From Actinernus sp. WN-2022 (taxonomy: Eukaryota; Cnidaria; Anthozoa; Actiniaria; Actinernidae), in contig JAOWCC010001634.1 of assembly GCA_030867875.1 (NCBI GenBank), positions 51,866,021-51,930,020 of the forward strand: 64,000 nucleotides of DNA, in the 5' to 3' direction. Both the position numbers and the translations under genes were made by a program. This document shows positions 20,388 through 30,200 of this stretch, piece by piece. Under the pieces are notes generated by a model. It had not been told where the DNA came from, did not search any database, and saw nothing but the letters and a program-made list of their open reading frames with translations. Numbering within the stretch: the stretch's first letter is position 1; the number at the start of each line of letters is the position of its first letter.

Positions 20388-21252
20388 AGTAATAATAATA
20401 ATAATATATTTATATAGCGCATATAGCATATCTGTTCTATGCGCTTTACAATAATGTATAAATAACAAATTAATTAATTCTTATCTACAAACGTAACGGG
20501 TAATAAGTAAACTATGTAGCAGTGTAGTACATATGGGTAATAATAATTCATAACTAGTTCAGATTATAAGCAGAGCAAAAAAGATAAGACTTGAGCTTAG
20601 ATTTAAAGATGTTCACATTCGGGCTGGATCTTATTTCTACAGGTAGGCTATTCCAGATTTGAGGCGCTGATATAGAAAACGCGCGTTGACCATAGGTTTT
20701 AAGTCTAGGCATCGGTTGAGTCAAGCGAAGTGTGTCAGATGACGAGCGGAGCATTCTGTTAGGTTTGTAGATGTGTAATAAATTTCTTAAGTAGACAGGT
20801 GCTTGGTTATTAAGGGACTTATAAGTAAGTAGAAGAATCTTAAATGTGATGCGCTCGTTTACAGGTAGCCAGTGCAGTTCCATTAAAGTAGGTGTGACAT
20901 GATCGTATTTACGCGTGCATGATATAATGCGAGCGGCAGCATTTTGGACATATTGTAGCTTCTGGATTAGTTGTTTTGGTAGGCCATATAATAGGGAGTT
21001 ACAGTTATCTAACTTAGTAGTAACGAATGCGTGTAGAAGAATTTCTGTAGTACTAACAGACAAATATATTCTTACTCTAGAAATATTCCTTAGTTGGTAG
21101 AACGCCGACTTACAAATAGAGTTAACCTGGCGAGACATAGACATAGTGTCATCGAAGATTACTCCAATGTTTCTGGCATAACTAGAGGGGTATATAGTGT
21201 CATTACCGACAGCAAGAGATGGTAAGAGAGCATACGGACGATGGTGTTCCAT
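20388..21252 (-). pseudogene. CR1/L2-type LINE, 3' end with RT C-terminus
   Basis: An open minus-strand frame of 232 codons (20554-21252) reads YARNIGVIFDDTMSM, DNCNSLLYGLP, LQYVQNAAARII and LMELHWLPV, then SAPQIWNSLPVEIR. This is the part of CR1-like polymerases after the catalytic domain; the FADD motif and the endonuclease are missing. The 3' region ends in TATTTATATAGCGCATATAG with an (AAT)n tail at 20388. A 5'-truncated copy. Confidence 0.85.
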
Positions 21253-21424
21253 TGATTTACAGTCCTAGGATAATAAGACAGTCCGTATGACTTAGTCTTA
21301 GACCCAATTGGAATGCTGATGCATATTTCTTGTTAGTCTAGTTGGTGGCTGTAGATTCGCCCTTGGCCTTACGACGACAAGACCGTTCACAATCTCGTAG
21401 AGAAGAGTCCAACGAGCATACATA

Positions 21425-21451
21425 CATACATACATACATATAACTTTATTT
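21425..21451. repeat. (ACAT)n microsatellite
   Basis: CATACATACATACATACATA, probably the 3' tail of the adjacent minus-strand LINE. Confidence 0.85.
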
Positions 21452-21559
21452 CCGTACGCTAGCCACTACAACAGTAAGCTGGTTTCCACGTGGGGCGTAA
21501 CAATAAATATATGTACAGATTAAAAAACATATATTAATAAAAATCAGTAAAAATCTGCT

Positions 21560-22160
21560 ATCAGCATAACTCAGTAACAGGAACAGACACTCCTCTTGAA
21601 TTGCCGTTAAGATTTGGCTCTTTTAGCCTCATCTGGCAGGTTATTCCAAAGCATAGCACCACTGTATTTGAAGCTTCGCATCTGCCCTTCTTTGTTCTAG
21701 GTTCTCCATCCAAGCTCCTGGAGCATGTCTGTCACACTAGCCGAAGGGTGGTAGCGTGATAACACCAGCTCTTCACTGGACCATCTCCACCCTGTGAAGA
21801 GTCATCATTTTCAACACCTCTTCGAGGATCCCAGATTGTGGAACAATATTCCAACTTTGGTCTGAGGATGGCTTTGTAGGCTTTCTCTTTGAAGGTTGAT
21901 GATCTTACTTTAAGTTTCCTTTTTAAGAAACCGAGAGTTTGGCGTACCTTGGCTGGTCTTACTGATGTGGGTGTTCCATTTGAGCTCTCGCGACAGTTGG
22001 ACGCCAAGGCACTTGGCTGTTCTTTACTACCTTCAGTATAACCCCGTGCAAGACAGTCATGAAGCGTTAGCGTTCTCTTGCAACTTGCCCGTAAAACTTC
22101 ACATTTCTCAGAGTTAAACTCCGTTAACCAGTCTTTTTTCCAAACCTCAAGCTTGTGCAT
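21560..22160 (-). pseudogene. LINE reverse transcriptase C-terminal remnant
   Basis: The minus strand, with several frameshifts and one stop, reads KLEVWKKDWLTEFNSEKCEV, QTLGFLKRKLKVRSS, KAYKAILRPKLEYCSTIWDP, RYHPSASVTDML and QELGWRT...YSGAMLWNNLPDEAK. This is the thumb and C-terminal part of a Jockey/CR1-like polymerase. Broken and inactive. Confidence 0.8.
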
Positions 22161-22690
22161 TTTTTTATGCGGTTTTACTTATAAGAACAATTTTAATTAA
22201 CTCCGTTAGAAACTCTACATTGCAGAGCCACCAGACTTATTTTTAATCTCTCAAGGGATATACCATCAGCAGAATTCTGATGTTGTGAGTACTGCTAATC
22301 TTTTATGTATAAATTGAGCTTAGCAAAATTAACATACAAGATATACAATGGTTACCGATTAACATCACACATCATTGATAAGCCCGAAAATAGTAACATT
22401 ATCTCACCGAGAATATCCACAAACAATGCCAAGGGTGATACTAAGATATGGGAGAGATCAGCCCGAGGCGGTTGAGAGCGGGTACCTCCCAGTGAGGGTA
22501 AAGAGGTTCATCGCTGCGGGGAGGGGGCGGGGCGTAGCAGCGGATATGCGTGTCTAGTTGACAAGACTAAAGAAGACTTACTGAACAAGGCGAGGCTCTA
22601 TATATACGGAAAACGTCATCTGGTTGCGTAACACATTCCTACGGACCGCATTCCGCATGCCCGGGTTGTGTAATAAGTATTAATATGGCC
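22161..22690. other. gene-free stretch
   Basis: No recognised exon. It includes a purine-rich segment GGGAGGGGGCGGGGCGTAGC near 22520 and AT-rich flanks. Confidence 0.4.
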
Positions 22691-22699
22691 ATTGTATGC

Positions 22700-22870
22700 G
22701 GAGCTTGCGGTGAGAATAATTATAATTTTAGAAATGCCATTAAACTTGAGGTGCCAAGGTTCAATGCATATTTTATGAAAAACTCTATAGCCCACAGAGC
22801 TTGGAATGCTCTAACAGCGCACTTATCCGACAACACACTATCTGCAGTCACTTCGCAACCTGGCCTTTAG
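22700..22870 (+). pseudogene. LINE polymerase C-terminal fragment
   Basis: The plus strand reads YNFRNAIKLEVPRFNAYFMK then NSIAHRAWNALTAHLSDNTL. This resembles the extreme C-terminus of LINE polymerases (RN...LEVPRF, KNSIAHRG..LWNAL). Only this tail is present. Confidence 0.6.
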
Positions 22871-23037
22871 TGCACTATCTGTACAGTGCATCCCTGATTT
22901 TAACGAACATTTTAGCTTTTATTCGCTATGTAGATTTTATATCATATCATATATACCGTACCCGTGTTTCAAGTTTATTTTTGTATTATCACATCATTTT
23001 TATAGCTTTTAATTAATATTTATGTTAAGTACAGTTT

Positions 23038-23138
23038 AAAACACTCACATCAGTGTTTTCAGTATCAAGTTTAAAAATTCGAGGGCGAAGCACGAGAATT
23101 TTTAGACTTGATAAAACACGTGCTGTGAGTGTCTTGAA
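23038..23138. mobile_element. small foldback
   Basis: ACACTCACATCAGTGTTTTC, then CAAGTTTAAAAATTC, pairs with GAATTTTTAGACTTG and AAAACACGTGCTGTGAGTGT. The loop is GAGGGCGAAGCACGA. Non-coding. Confidence 0.55.
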
Positions 23139-23977
23139 CGGCTTCAAAAATGCTTCGCTTTAAGAATGCAATGAAAGAAAGACGCACATCTCAAGGGAAT
23201 GACATAAAGAAAATTATTTTTAGTAGGATGAAATTTTATATAAAGTTTCATCCTAATTAAAAATTCACTGATAAAGGCCCAAAATTAGCTGCGAATTTAT
23301 TAAACGACTTCAAAAACATTCACATGTAAAGAGGGTAAAGATACCTTTTTCAGTTATTTTGGCGATACGACTTATTTTGGCCGAGAAAATCCAAGCTAAA
23401 AGTTTATGTAAATTAGGATGAAATTTTATCAGATATAAAATGTCTTCACAGTCATTTTGTTGGTCATGTTGGTCAGCGGTCGCCCGCACCAATATATGTA
23501 TTGGGCCCCCTGTGTTGTAGTTGTTGGGTCCGCCATATTGGAATCGAATAAACTAGTTATCCCAAGTTCAGGCTCTAGACTATTTCCTTTGTTTTTGTTT
23601 CATTAATTAATCACTTCCACAGATCTGTTTGAACTGTTTGAAGAGTAATATTAGTAGAACATGTTTTTATTCATTAGTATGAAATTTTATAAGAAACGGC
23701 TTTTCAAATGAAGAATATATTTGTCAGAGACTTCAAACTGGCTGTGTTGAGTTGACCTGTGCAGTTGGGGAACCCTATCTTTGACCCTAGTGCTAGGGTA
23801 ACCCTACAACCTTCGCCATTTAAGTACGGACCGCCCGACAAAATAAAGCTATTCAGAACACTGAACGAACTCCTCCGACACATCGCGGGCATTTTTATGA
23901 CTTCGCTTGTCCCCCCTCCCCCTTCACTATGTTGGGATAGAAAGGCAACATTTCAGTCTGCTCGAAAACCAACATTG

Positions 23978-24052
23978 AAATGGGGGAGGGGGGGTTGTGT
24001 TAAAAATAGCCGGAAATTGCTGAAGCGGTCCGACTTAAATGGCAAGGGTTGT
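23978..24052. repeat. 75-bp direct repeat, left copy
   Basis: Starts AAATGGGGGAGGGGGGGTTG and ends GGCAAGGGTTGT; essentially identical to 25255-25329. The pair brackets a 1.2-kb segment with a minus-strand LINE fragment. Confidence 0.9.
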
Positions 24053-24091
24053 CAGAGCGAACGGCACCCACGTCCAGGGCATTTAATTAGC

Positions 24092-25034
24092 TTCAGTAAT
24101 AATAAATAATAATTATAGGTTTTTATGGCGCATTTAAAAATCTCAATGCGCTTACATGGAGTATGAGAAGACTATATTAAAAAGTAGAAAATAGTAAAAA
24201 TAACTAACTATAGTAAAAAATAACTATACCTATATTATAAAAATTTAAAAAGATATATTAATATAAGAAGTAATGTAAAATATATATACATAAACACAGA
24301 CTGATATACATACACATATATGTATACATGTAGAGAAATATATAACAGAAAATATATACATATAGCATAATATAAATACTTCTCTACTGTCACTGCGTCA
24401 TATAGACTCTTTTGAAAAGAAAGGTTTTTAGAGCAGATTTAAAGGCTGATATAGTAGTGGAGGACTTAATGTAATCTGGTAGTGAGTTCCATAGTTTCGG
24501 TGCAGAGTAGGAGAAGGCACGTTCGCCATAAGTTACAGTTCTGACAGGTGGAAATGGAGGACGAAGAAGTGAACGACTTGAAGAACGAAGAGAGCGGGAA
24601 GGACGATTTTCTTCAACCAGAGTAGATAGATAACTTGGAGACAGACCGTGTAGTGTCTTATATGTTAAAAGTAGAATCTTGAACTCTATGCGTGCTTCAA
24701 CTGGTAACCAATGAAGATCCATAAGTGCAGGTGTAATATGCTCAGACCGTTTTGTTCCAGTAATCAAACGTGCGGCAGTATTTTGAACTCGTTGTAGTTT
24801 GTCTTTCTCGTATTTTGGCAACCCATACAAGAGGCTGTTACAGTAGTCCAAGCGCGATATAACAAAAGCATTCACCAATCGCTTGAGACCATCATATGGA
24901 AGATATTTGCGAATGCGTCCAATCGATCTAATATTGTGCCAGCTTTTTTGAGCCGCGTTTGTTTCTAAATGGACACCAAATGAAATTCTTAATATGACCA
25001 TACGTACAGTGACGTCATGCCTATGTGACATCAT
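24092..25034 (-). pseudogene. CR1-type LINE fragment, RT C-terminus and 3' end
   Basis: A minus-strand frame of about 214 codons reads SIGRIRKYLPYDGLKRLVNA, SRLDYCNSLLYGLP, LQRVQNTAARLITGTKR, LMDLHWLPVEARIEFKI and SAPKLWNSLPDYIK. The 3' end is the AAT-rich tail near 24092-24112 with TTTTATGGCGCATTT, like the LINE at 20388. The catalytic core is missing, so it is a 5'-truncated copy. Confidence 0.85.
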
Positions 25035-25254
25035 AAAAGTAGGGAGGAGGGGTGGTGTGCATATGAAAAAATATAGAATTACAGCTTTAAAAAATAAAAG
25101 TTTAAAATTAAATATATTTTTACTAAATTTATTAATACCGATACATATTTACAATTTCAAAGCTATAATAGCTTGTGAATATTCATTTATTGAAGCCGTG
25201 CATGGGCCAAAATTTGAAACGGCTAACGAACTTTTGATCACGACTCATATCGGC

Positions 25255-25329
25255 AAATGGGGGAGGGGGGGTTGTGTTAAAAATAGCCGGAAATTGCTGA
25301 AGCGGTCCGACTTAAATGGCAAGGGTTGT
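25255..25329. repeat. 75-bp direct repeat, right copy
   Basis: Second copy of the 23978-24052 sequence. It may be an unusually long target duplication of the LINE between them, or a pre-existing repeat. Confidence 0.9.
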
Positions 25330-25411
25330 ATCTCCTTCTATCTCCTTGTAAACGGAAGTCCTTTATCCAATGCAGAGCATTGTCCCTAATTTATTTATAT
25401 TAGTGTAAAAA

Positions 25412-25569
25412 TGGGCAATCCCTTTATGTAGGACGACACGAATTTTTACCAAAAATACAATAGAATACGATACAATACAATTCAATACAACAATAGAACG
25501 CAACACAATACAATACAATAGAATACAATTTGGTAGCAATTCGTGTCGTCCTACATGAAGGGATGGCCT
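25412..25569. mobile_element. foldback with (ACAAT)n centre
   Basis: The arm AATCCCTTTATGTAGGACGA then CACGAATTTTTACCAAA is inverted at the right as TTTGGTAGCAATTCGTGTCG then TCCTACATGAAGGGAT. The centre is an imperfect ACAAT/AGAAT pentanucleotide microsatellite. Non-coding. Confidence 0.7.
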
Positions 25570-25775
25570 AAAAATGTTAGTCGTTTATACTCTGCCAACC
25601 GACTGGAACTCGAATGTACTCGGATGTACTTTGTGATATTTGAGACTGAACATTGTACGTATGACTCGGACTCGATTCAGACGTGGCTTGCATTCTGACA
25701 CTTTCTCCCCGCTACTCAATCACTTTAGTCTTTACATGTATCTTTAGTACTTTTACATTTTTATAGAGTACTTAA

Positions 25776-26292
25776 TAAACGGCTGATACTCCACTGTCAG
25801 AGCTCGGTCGGGCTAGCCACTTCACCCATTTACTAGAAATAGAATAAACTTTCCAAAAATGTAGGTTTGTTTGACATCGGTGTTACCATAGCAACACAGC
25901 ATTGACGTCATGTATTTTGCATATCATCAATTTTCTCGAAATCTAGACCTAAACTTTTAAAACGACCTAGTGTCCCTTGTAGTTTAAATGTAGGCATTCA
26001 AGACTGCAAAGTTAAAAAAATGAAAAACGACTAGACAGGGAGTAAGGCGAATTGTTAATTTTTTAAACGAGATATTCAACCCATTTTTTTCCGAAAACGC
26101 TCTCTTTTCGAAAACTTTGCGGTCTTGAAGTCCTACCGTTTAGACTACAAGGGACACTAGGTCTAGATTTCGAGAAAATTGATGAAATGTCAAACAAACC
26201 TACATTTTTGGAAAGTTTATTCTATTTCTAGTAAATGCATGGGTGAAGTGGCTAGCCCGACCGAGCTCTGACAGTGGAGTATCAGCCGTTTA
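25776..26292. mobile_element. 517-bp foldback element
   Basis: The terminal inverted repeats begin TAAACGGCTGATACTCCACT and end GTATCAGCCGTTTA. Pairing continues through GTCAGAGCTCGGTCGGGCTA, TTTGTTTGACAT and CTAGTGTCCCTTGTAGT, so the whole element could fold. Non-coding. Confidence 0.8.
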
Positions 26293-26339
26293 AAGTGGGT
26301 ATGGTGCGTCCTAGGAAAATCCAGGCGAGCCACCTTAAT

Positions 26340-26490
26340 TTGTTCCTCTTAATTTTATATATTTTTACTCATTTTTGTGACTATCCTAAACCTTAGTATT
26401 GTAAATACAGTTTTTTAACACAGCTTTCATGAAAAGCAATTTGTAATTGATGGAATGTTCGTGTATAAATAAAGTTATGTATGTATGTAA
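26340..26490 (+). mobile_element. probable LINE 3' tail
   Basis: AT-rich sequence ending AATAAAGTTATGTATGTATG, a tetranucleotide tail like the (ACAT)n end near 21425. No coding part is attached, so the assignment is weak. Confidence 0.35.
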
Positions 26491-26500
26491 AGCCAGAGGC

Positions 26501-26608
26501 TTATATGGCACAGGGTCGGAGTACGTTGTGAGTCTGTGAGTCCTTATGTGGCACAGGGTCGGAGTACGTTGTGAGTCTGTGAGTCCTTATATAGCACAGG
26601 GTCGGAGC
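26501..26608. repeat. 43-bp tandem repeat, about 2.5 copies
   Basis: The unit contains TTATATGGCACAGGGTCGGA and GTACGTTGTGAGTCTGTGAG. Confidence 0.85.
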
Positions 26609-26781
26609 AAATTTCGTATGAGTGGAACAAACTACGGCAATGACTACGGCACGGTTTAATACTCTACGACATGCCATGACATTGAAATGGTTTCCCTATT
26701 GGTTTTGTCCTGCTGATCCAATCAAATTATAGAGATGCAGTACAGCACGGTTACAATACGGTCAATACGATAGATAAATCG

Positions 26782-26787
26782 TTTATT
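26782..26787 (-). terminator. candidate poly(A) signal of the TRPC gene
   Basis: The minus strand reads AATAAA about 250 bases after the TRPC stop codon at 27035. It is the first good hexamer noticed downstream; use is inferred. Confidence 0.4.
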
Positions 26788-27034
26788 AAAGTTACATCAT
26801 TTAGCAGTCAAAGACTGAATTACATGCCTGTATTAGGAATTTGCAAACTTTTATATAGTGTAATCTACTAAATTTATTACAAGAGTGAAAACGAAAACTT
26901 AAGCTATCAAAAACTATTAAAGATTTTAAAAGAATTTGAAACAAAGAATATAAAAAAGTGTAGACTATATACAACGTATGCTTCTGTGTATAATACATGA
27001 TAAAAGGTGAGGGACATGCCATAGTTTGTCCCAC

Positions 27035-27295
27035 TCATATGAAATCGTCTGTAGGCATATATGATAAACTGATTACATTACATACCAGATCAGTAGGTTG
27101 ATCATCCAGTCTGTTGACTCGGTCCCTACCCTTCATGCGACCTCGTGCCTTTAGTATGTTTCGTATCTCACTGAGCATGTCAGAAACCTCGTCTTTGATG
27201 TTTTTCATGGCTGCCATGCGGTCAGCGGTCTCTACTGGAGAGTTGTCCTTACGCCTTCGGGACCAGTATCGACTTAAAAGCTCTCGGACGATGTT
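27035..27295 (-). CDS. TRPC exon 5 (C-terminal tail)
   Basis: The acceptor CTTCGCTTTTCAG precedes NIVRELLSRYWSRRRKD, a basic segment in the place of the calmodulin/IP3-receptor-binding region of TRPC proteins. DRMAAMKNIKDEVSDMLSEI then forms a short amphipathic, coiled-coil-like helix. The frame ends ...PTDLVCNVISLSYMPTDDFI and a stop. A consensus donor GATCTG|GTATGT at 27086 would allow a further exon; none was recognised, so the read-through end is kept. Confidence 0.85.
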   Translation of the reverse strand, partial: NIVRELLSRYWSRRRKDNSPVETADRMAAMKNIKDEVSDMLSEIRNILKARGRMKGRDRVNRLDDQPTDLVCNVISLSYMPTDDFI

Positions 27296-30200
27296 CTGAA
27301 AAGCGAAGACAAGCACGTGATCAGCACGTGATGACATGCAAGCACGCCGGATTACCGGGTGAAGATAAACACGTGATTACCAGGTGAAGATGAGCACTCG
27401 ATTAATAATAATATTAATATTTTATCAGGAAGCTCTATCACGGATGTAATTTTCAGAGAGGTCCTGAAATAATAATATTAGCACGTGAAGATAAGAACGT
27501 GATTATCAGGTTAGGATAAGCACGTGATTATTAGGTGAAGATAAGCACGCTATTAGTACGTGAAGACAAGCACGTGATCAGCACGTGAATGTAATCATGT
27601 GACATGTGAAGAGCTGCAGTACTGTTGATCCGTTATTGAGTGTTTTTAAATGCCAGAGACGCCTCATCGAATCATCAACTAGCAGTCAGTATTGTAGTGC
27701 GCTTGTTAGTTCGTATTATATTATGACGCGATGTTTAAAAGGTTCTCCTTATTTAAAAAGCTGTGCCAGTTCCAGGGCTATCTTTACCTTGTATTCCTGT
27801 TTTCTTTGCTCCACATTGAATCTTCCGCCGTCATAAATGCACAACTGACCCTATTTATTGGAAAAGAGAAACGATGCAGAAAGATTCTTGCACGCGATCT
27901 GGCCAAAAGTCGTATTTTTTAGATATTACTAGTGTCTTACCTCTGTTAAGCATGGTACATTTTTAGGCAAGCCGAAGCATCGGTTAGTCAGCCGGCACAC
28001 GCCCCTTACGATGTACTTAGGTGTGGGTAGGAGGTTGAGCGGTGGAGGCAGAGTAGGGACGCCATCTCCAATATAGTCCGCCCAAAGTTGTGTACGCGCG
28101 AATTTGTATTCTGTCTCAATGTTATCCTAAAAAAAAACCCAAGAGAAGTCAACAGTCAAGATGTCTATCAAGGCATTCTGAAGAAAATATCACCAAAACC
28201 ATCTCATAATGTTAGATATATCAGTTAAAGTGCCTATAAAGCTTATTTTTTTATTTTAGATATCAATTCTACATCAAGTGAATATAGTAGAATGGTACAT
28301 TATATCTTGCTTTGAATGCTGTGCCGCTGAGTTAAGGAGGTTTTAATATCCAAAATGCTAATTACATGACGTCAGGGGAGGCATCAATTATTATACAAAT
28401 TTTTTTTGTTACAATTAAACAAATTTTTCTAATTATCAGTGTTATACCCATGGTTGAAATAAAATGATGTTAGAAATTTGTTTTCCTATATCAGTAGAAA
28501 CGCCCATTCACAACCACTAAGAAGTGATTGCAGAAACCTCCCCTGACGTCATGTAATTAGCATTTTGGATATTTTAAAAACCTCCTATAAACTCAGTGGC
28601 ACAGCATTCAAAGCAAGATATAGTTTATCATTCTACTATTCACTTGAATTATAATTGATATCTTAAATTAAAAAAAATATTGTTCATAGGCACTTTAACC
28701 AAAAAAAGATGGTTACAAATTAATATTCAAATTTCATGCATTGTACAAAATCCAAGCAGGTGATTGGCTAGCGCTAATGAGAGTGCATTAATATTGGGTA
28801 ACAAAGAACTTGAACTGAGACCTGATACATGTGAGTATGTGAACCAGCCATTCGCTTAGTTACGTGTTTGGACGGTTTTGAAAACCTCATGCCAATCGCA
28901 TAATGGCAGACAATTACTAGAAAGGTTACGGCAGGATTGAACTCTGTCTCCTGTGTGCCTAATCGATCGTTGGAAATGGCTGATCTGAAAGCGCTGGAAG
29001 TACAACAACTGAACAAAAGTTTCTACAACACTTTAGTAGTCTTATTAAAGAAATGGCTTTTATTTCCGAGACCTTCCTCTGTCAATAAGAAGAGAAAATG
29101 AAGCGATAACGAAAACCCAGGATTTTTGATTTGGAAAACGTTTGCGTCGGAGCCGAGCACATGGAGCGGAGGCCGGTTTCAAGATTTCAATTCACTGGAA
29201 TCTGCAGGTTAGTCATTGTCGAATGAAAGAAACTATTAAATAAAGTAAGCTGCCGGCTAAATACTTGATATTTGAATACGTGGCTCCAAGAGAAACTTTT
29301 TCGAGTTAAAATGTAATCATATTGATTCAATTGAGCTTCGCTTTGTCTTTGTTTTCACTGATCGAACGCCAAAGTAAATTATTCTTTGCAAAGTTCTCTA
29401 CTTAGTTGGATATTAAAAGTCCTGTTTTCATTCATTGTCTATTGAAATGATATTTATTTGTAAGATATTTACCGAAATGTGATTTTATTCATCGGGAACA
29501 TTTGACTTCTTTATGAAATTGTTATTGACAACGTATTTAATATTGAAACTCACTGCTGACCCTGCACTCAGTTTGAATATTAAAATTTAGAGACTTTATT
29601 TTTGTGCTTTATCAGCAAATACAGTCACTTGCTGACTGTACGATGAACTCAAAATTTCTTCATACTGCATTCGGCCTCAACACATCCGGAACTTTAGGAT
29701 GCTCCCGTAATTGATATTATAATGATGATGTCTAACCCTTAAATCAAGCACGCTGAGCAGCCAATGAAATCGCGCGTTCTTAGGATGCTCCCGTAATTGA
29801 TATTATAATGATGATGTCTAACCCTTAAATCAAGCACGCTGAGCAGCCAATGAAATCGCGCGTTCTTAGGATGCTCCCGTAATTGATATTATAATGATGA
29901 TGTCTAACCCTTAAATCAAGCACGTTGAGCAGCCAATGAAATCGCGCGTTCTTAGGATGCTCCCGTAATTGATATTATAATGATGATGTTGAGGGCGTCA
30001 AAATTTTGGCAAAGGGCTGTGTGTATATATAAAAAAACTTAGATTCTAACACAATTTGCCATTGATAATAATAGGTAGATTGTGTAGAACTAACGAGATA
30101 ATAGGGGACGCTTAGTATACTTCACGTATCTCTACTTGTTGGTGTGAGTGTACTGTACGTATCTCTACTTGTTGGTGTGAGTGTACTGTACGATCTCTAC

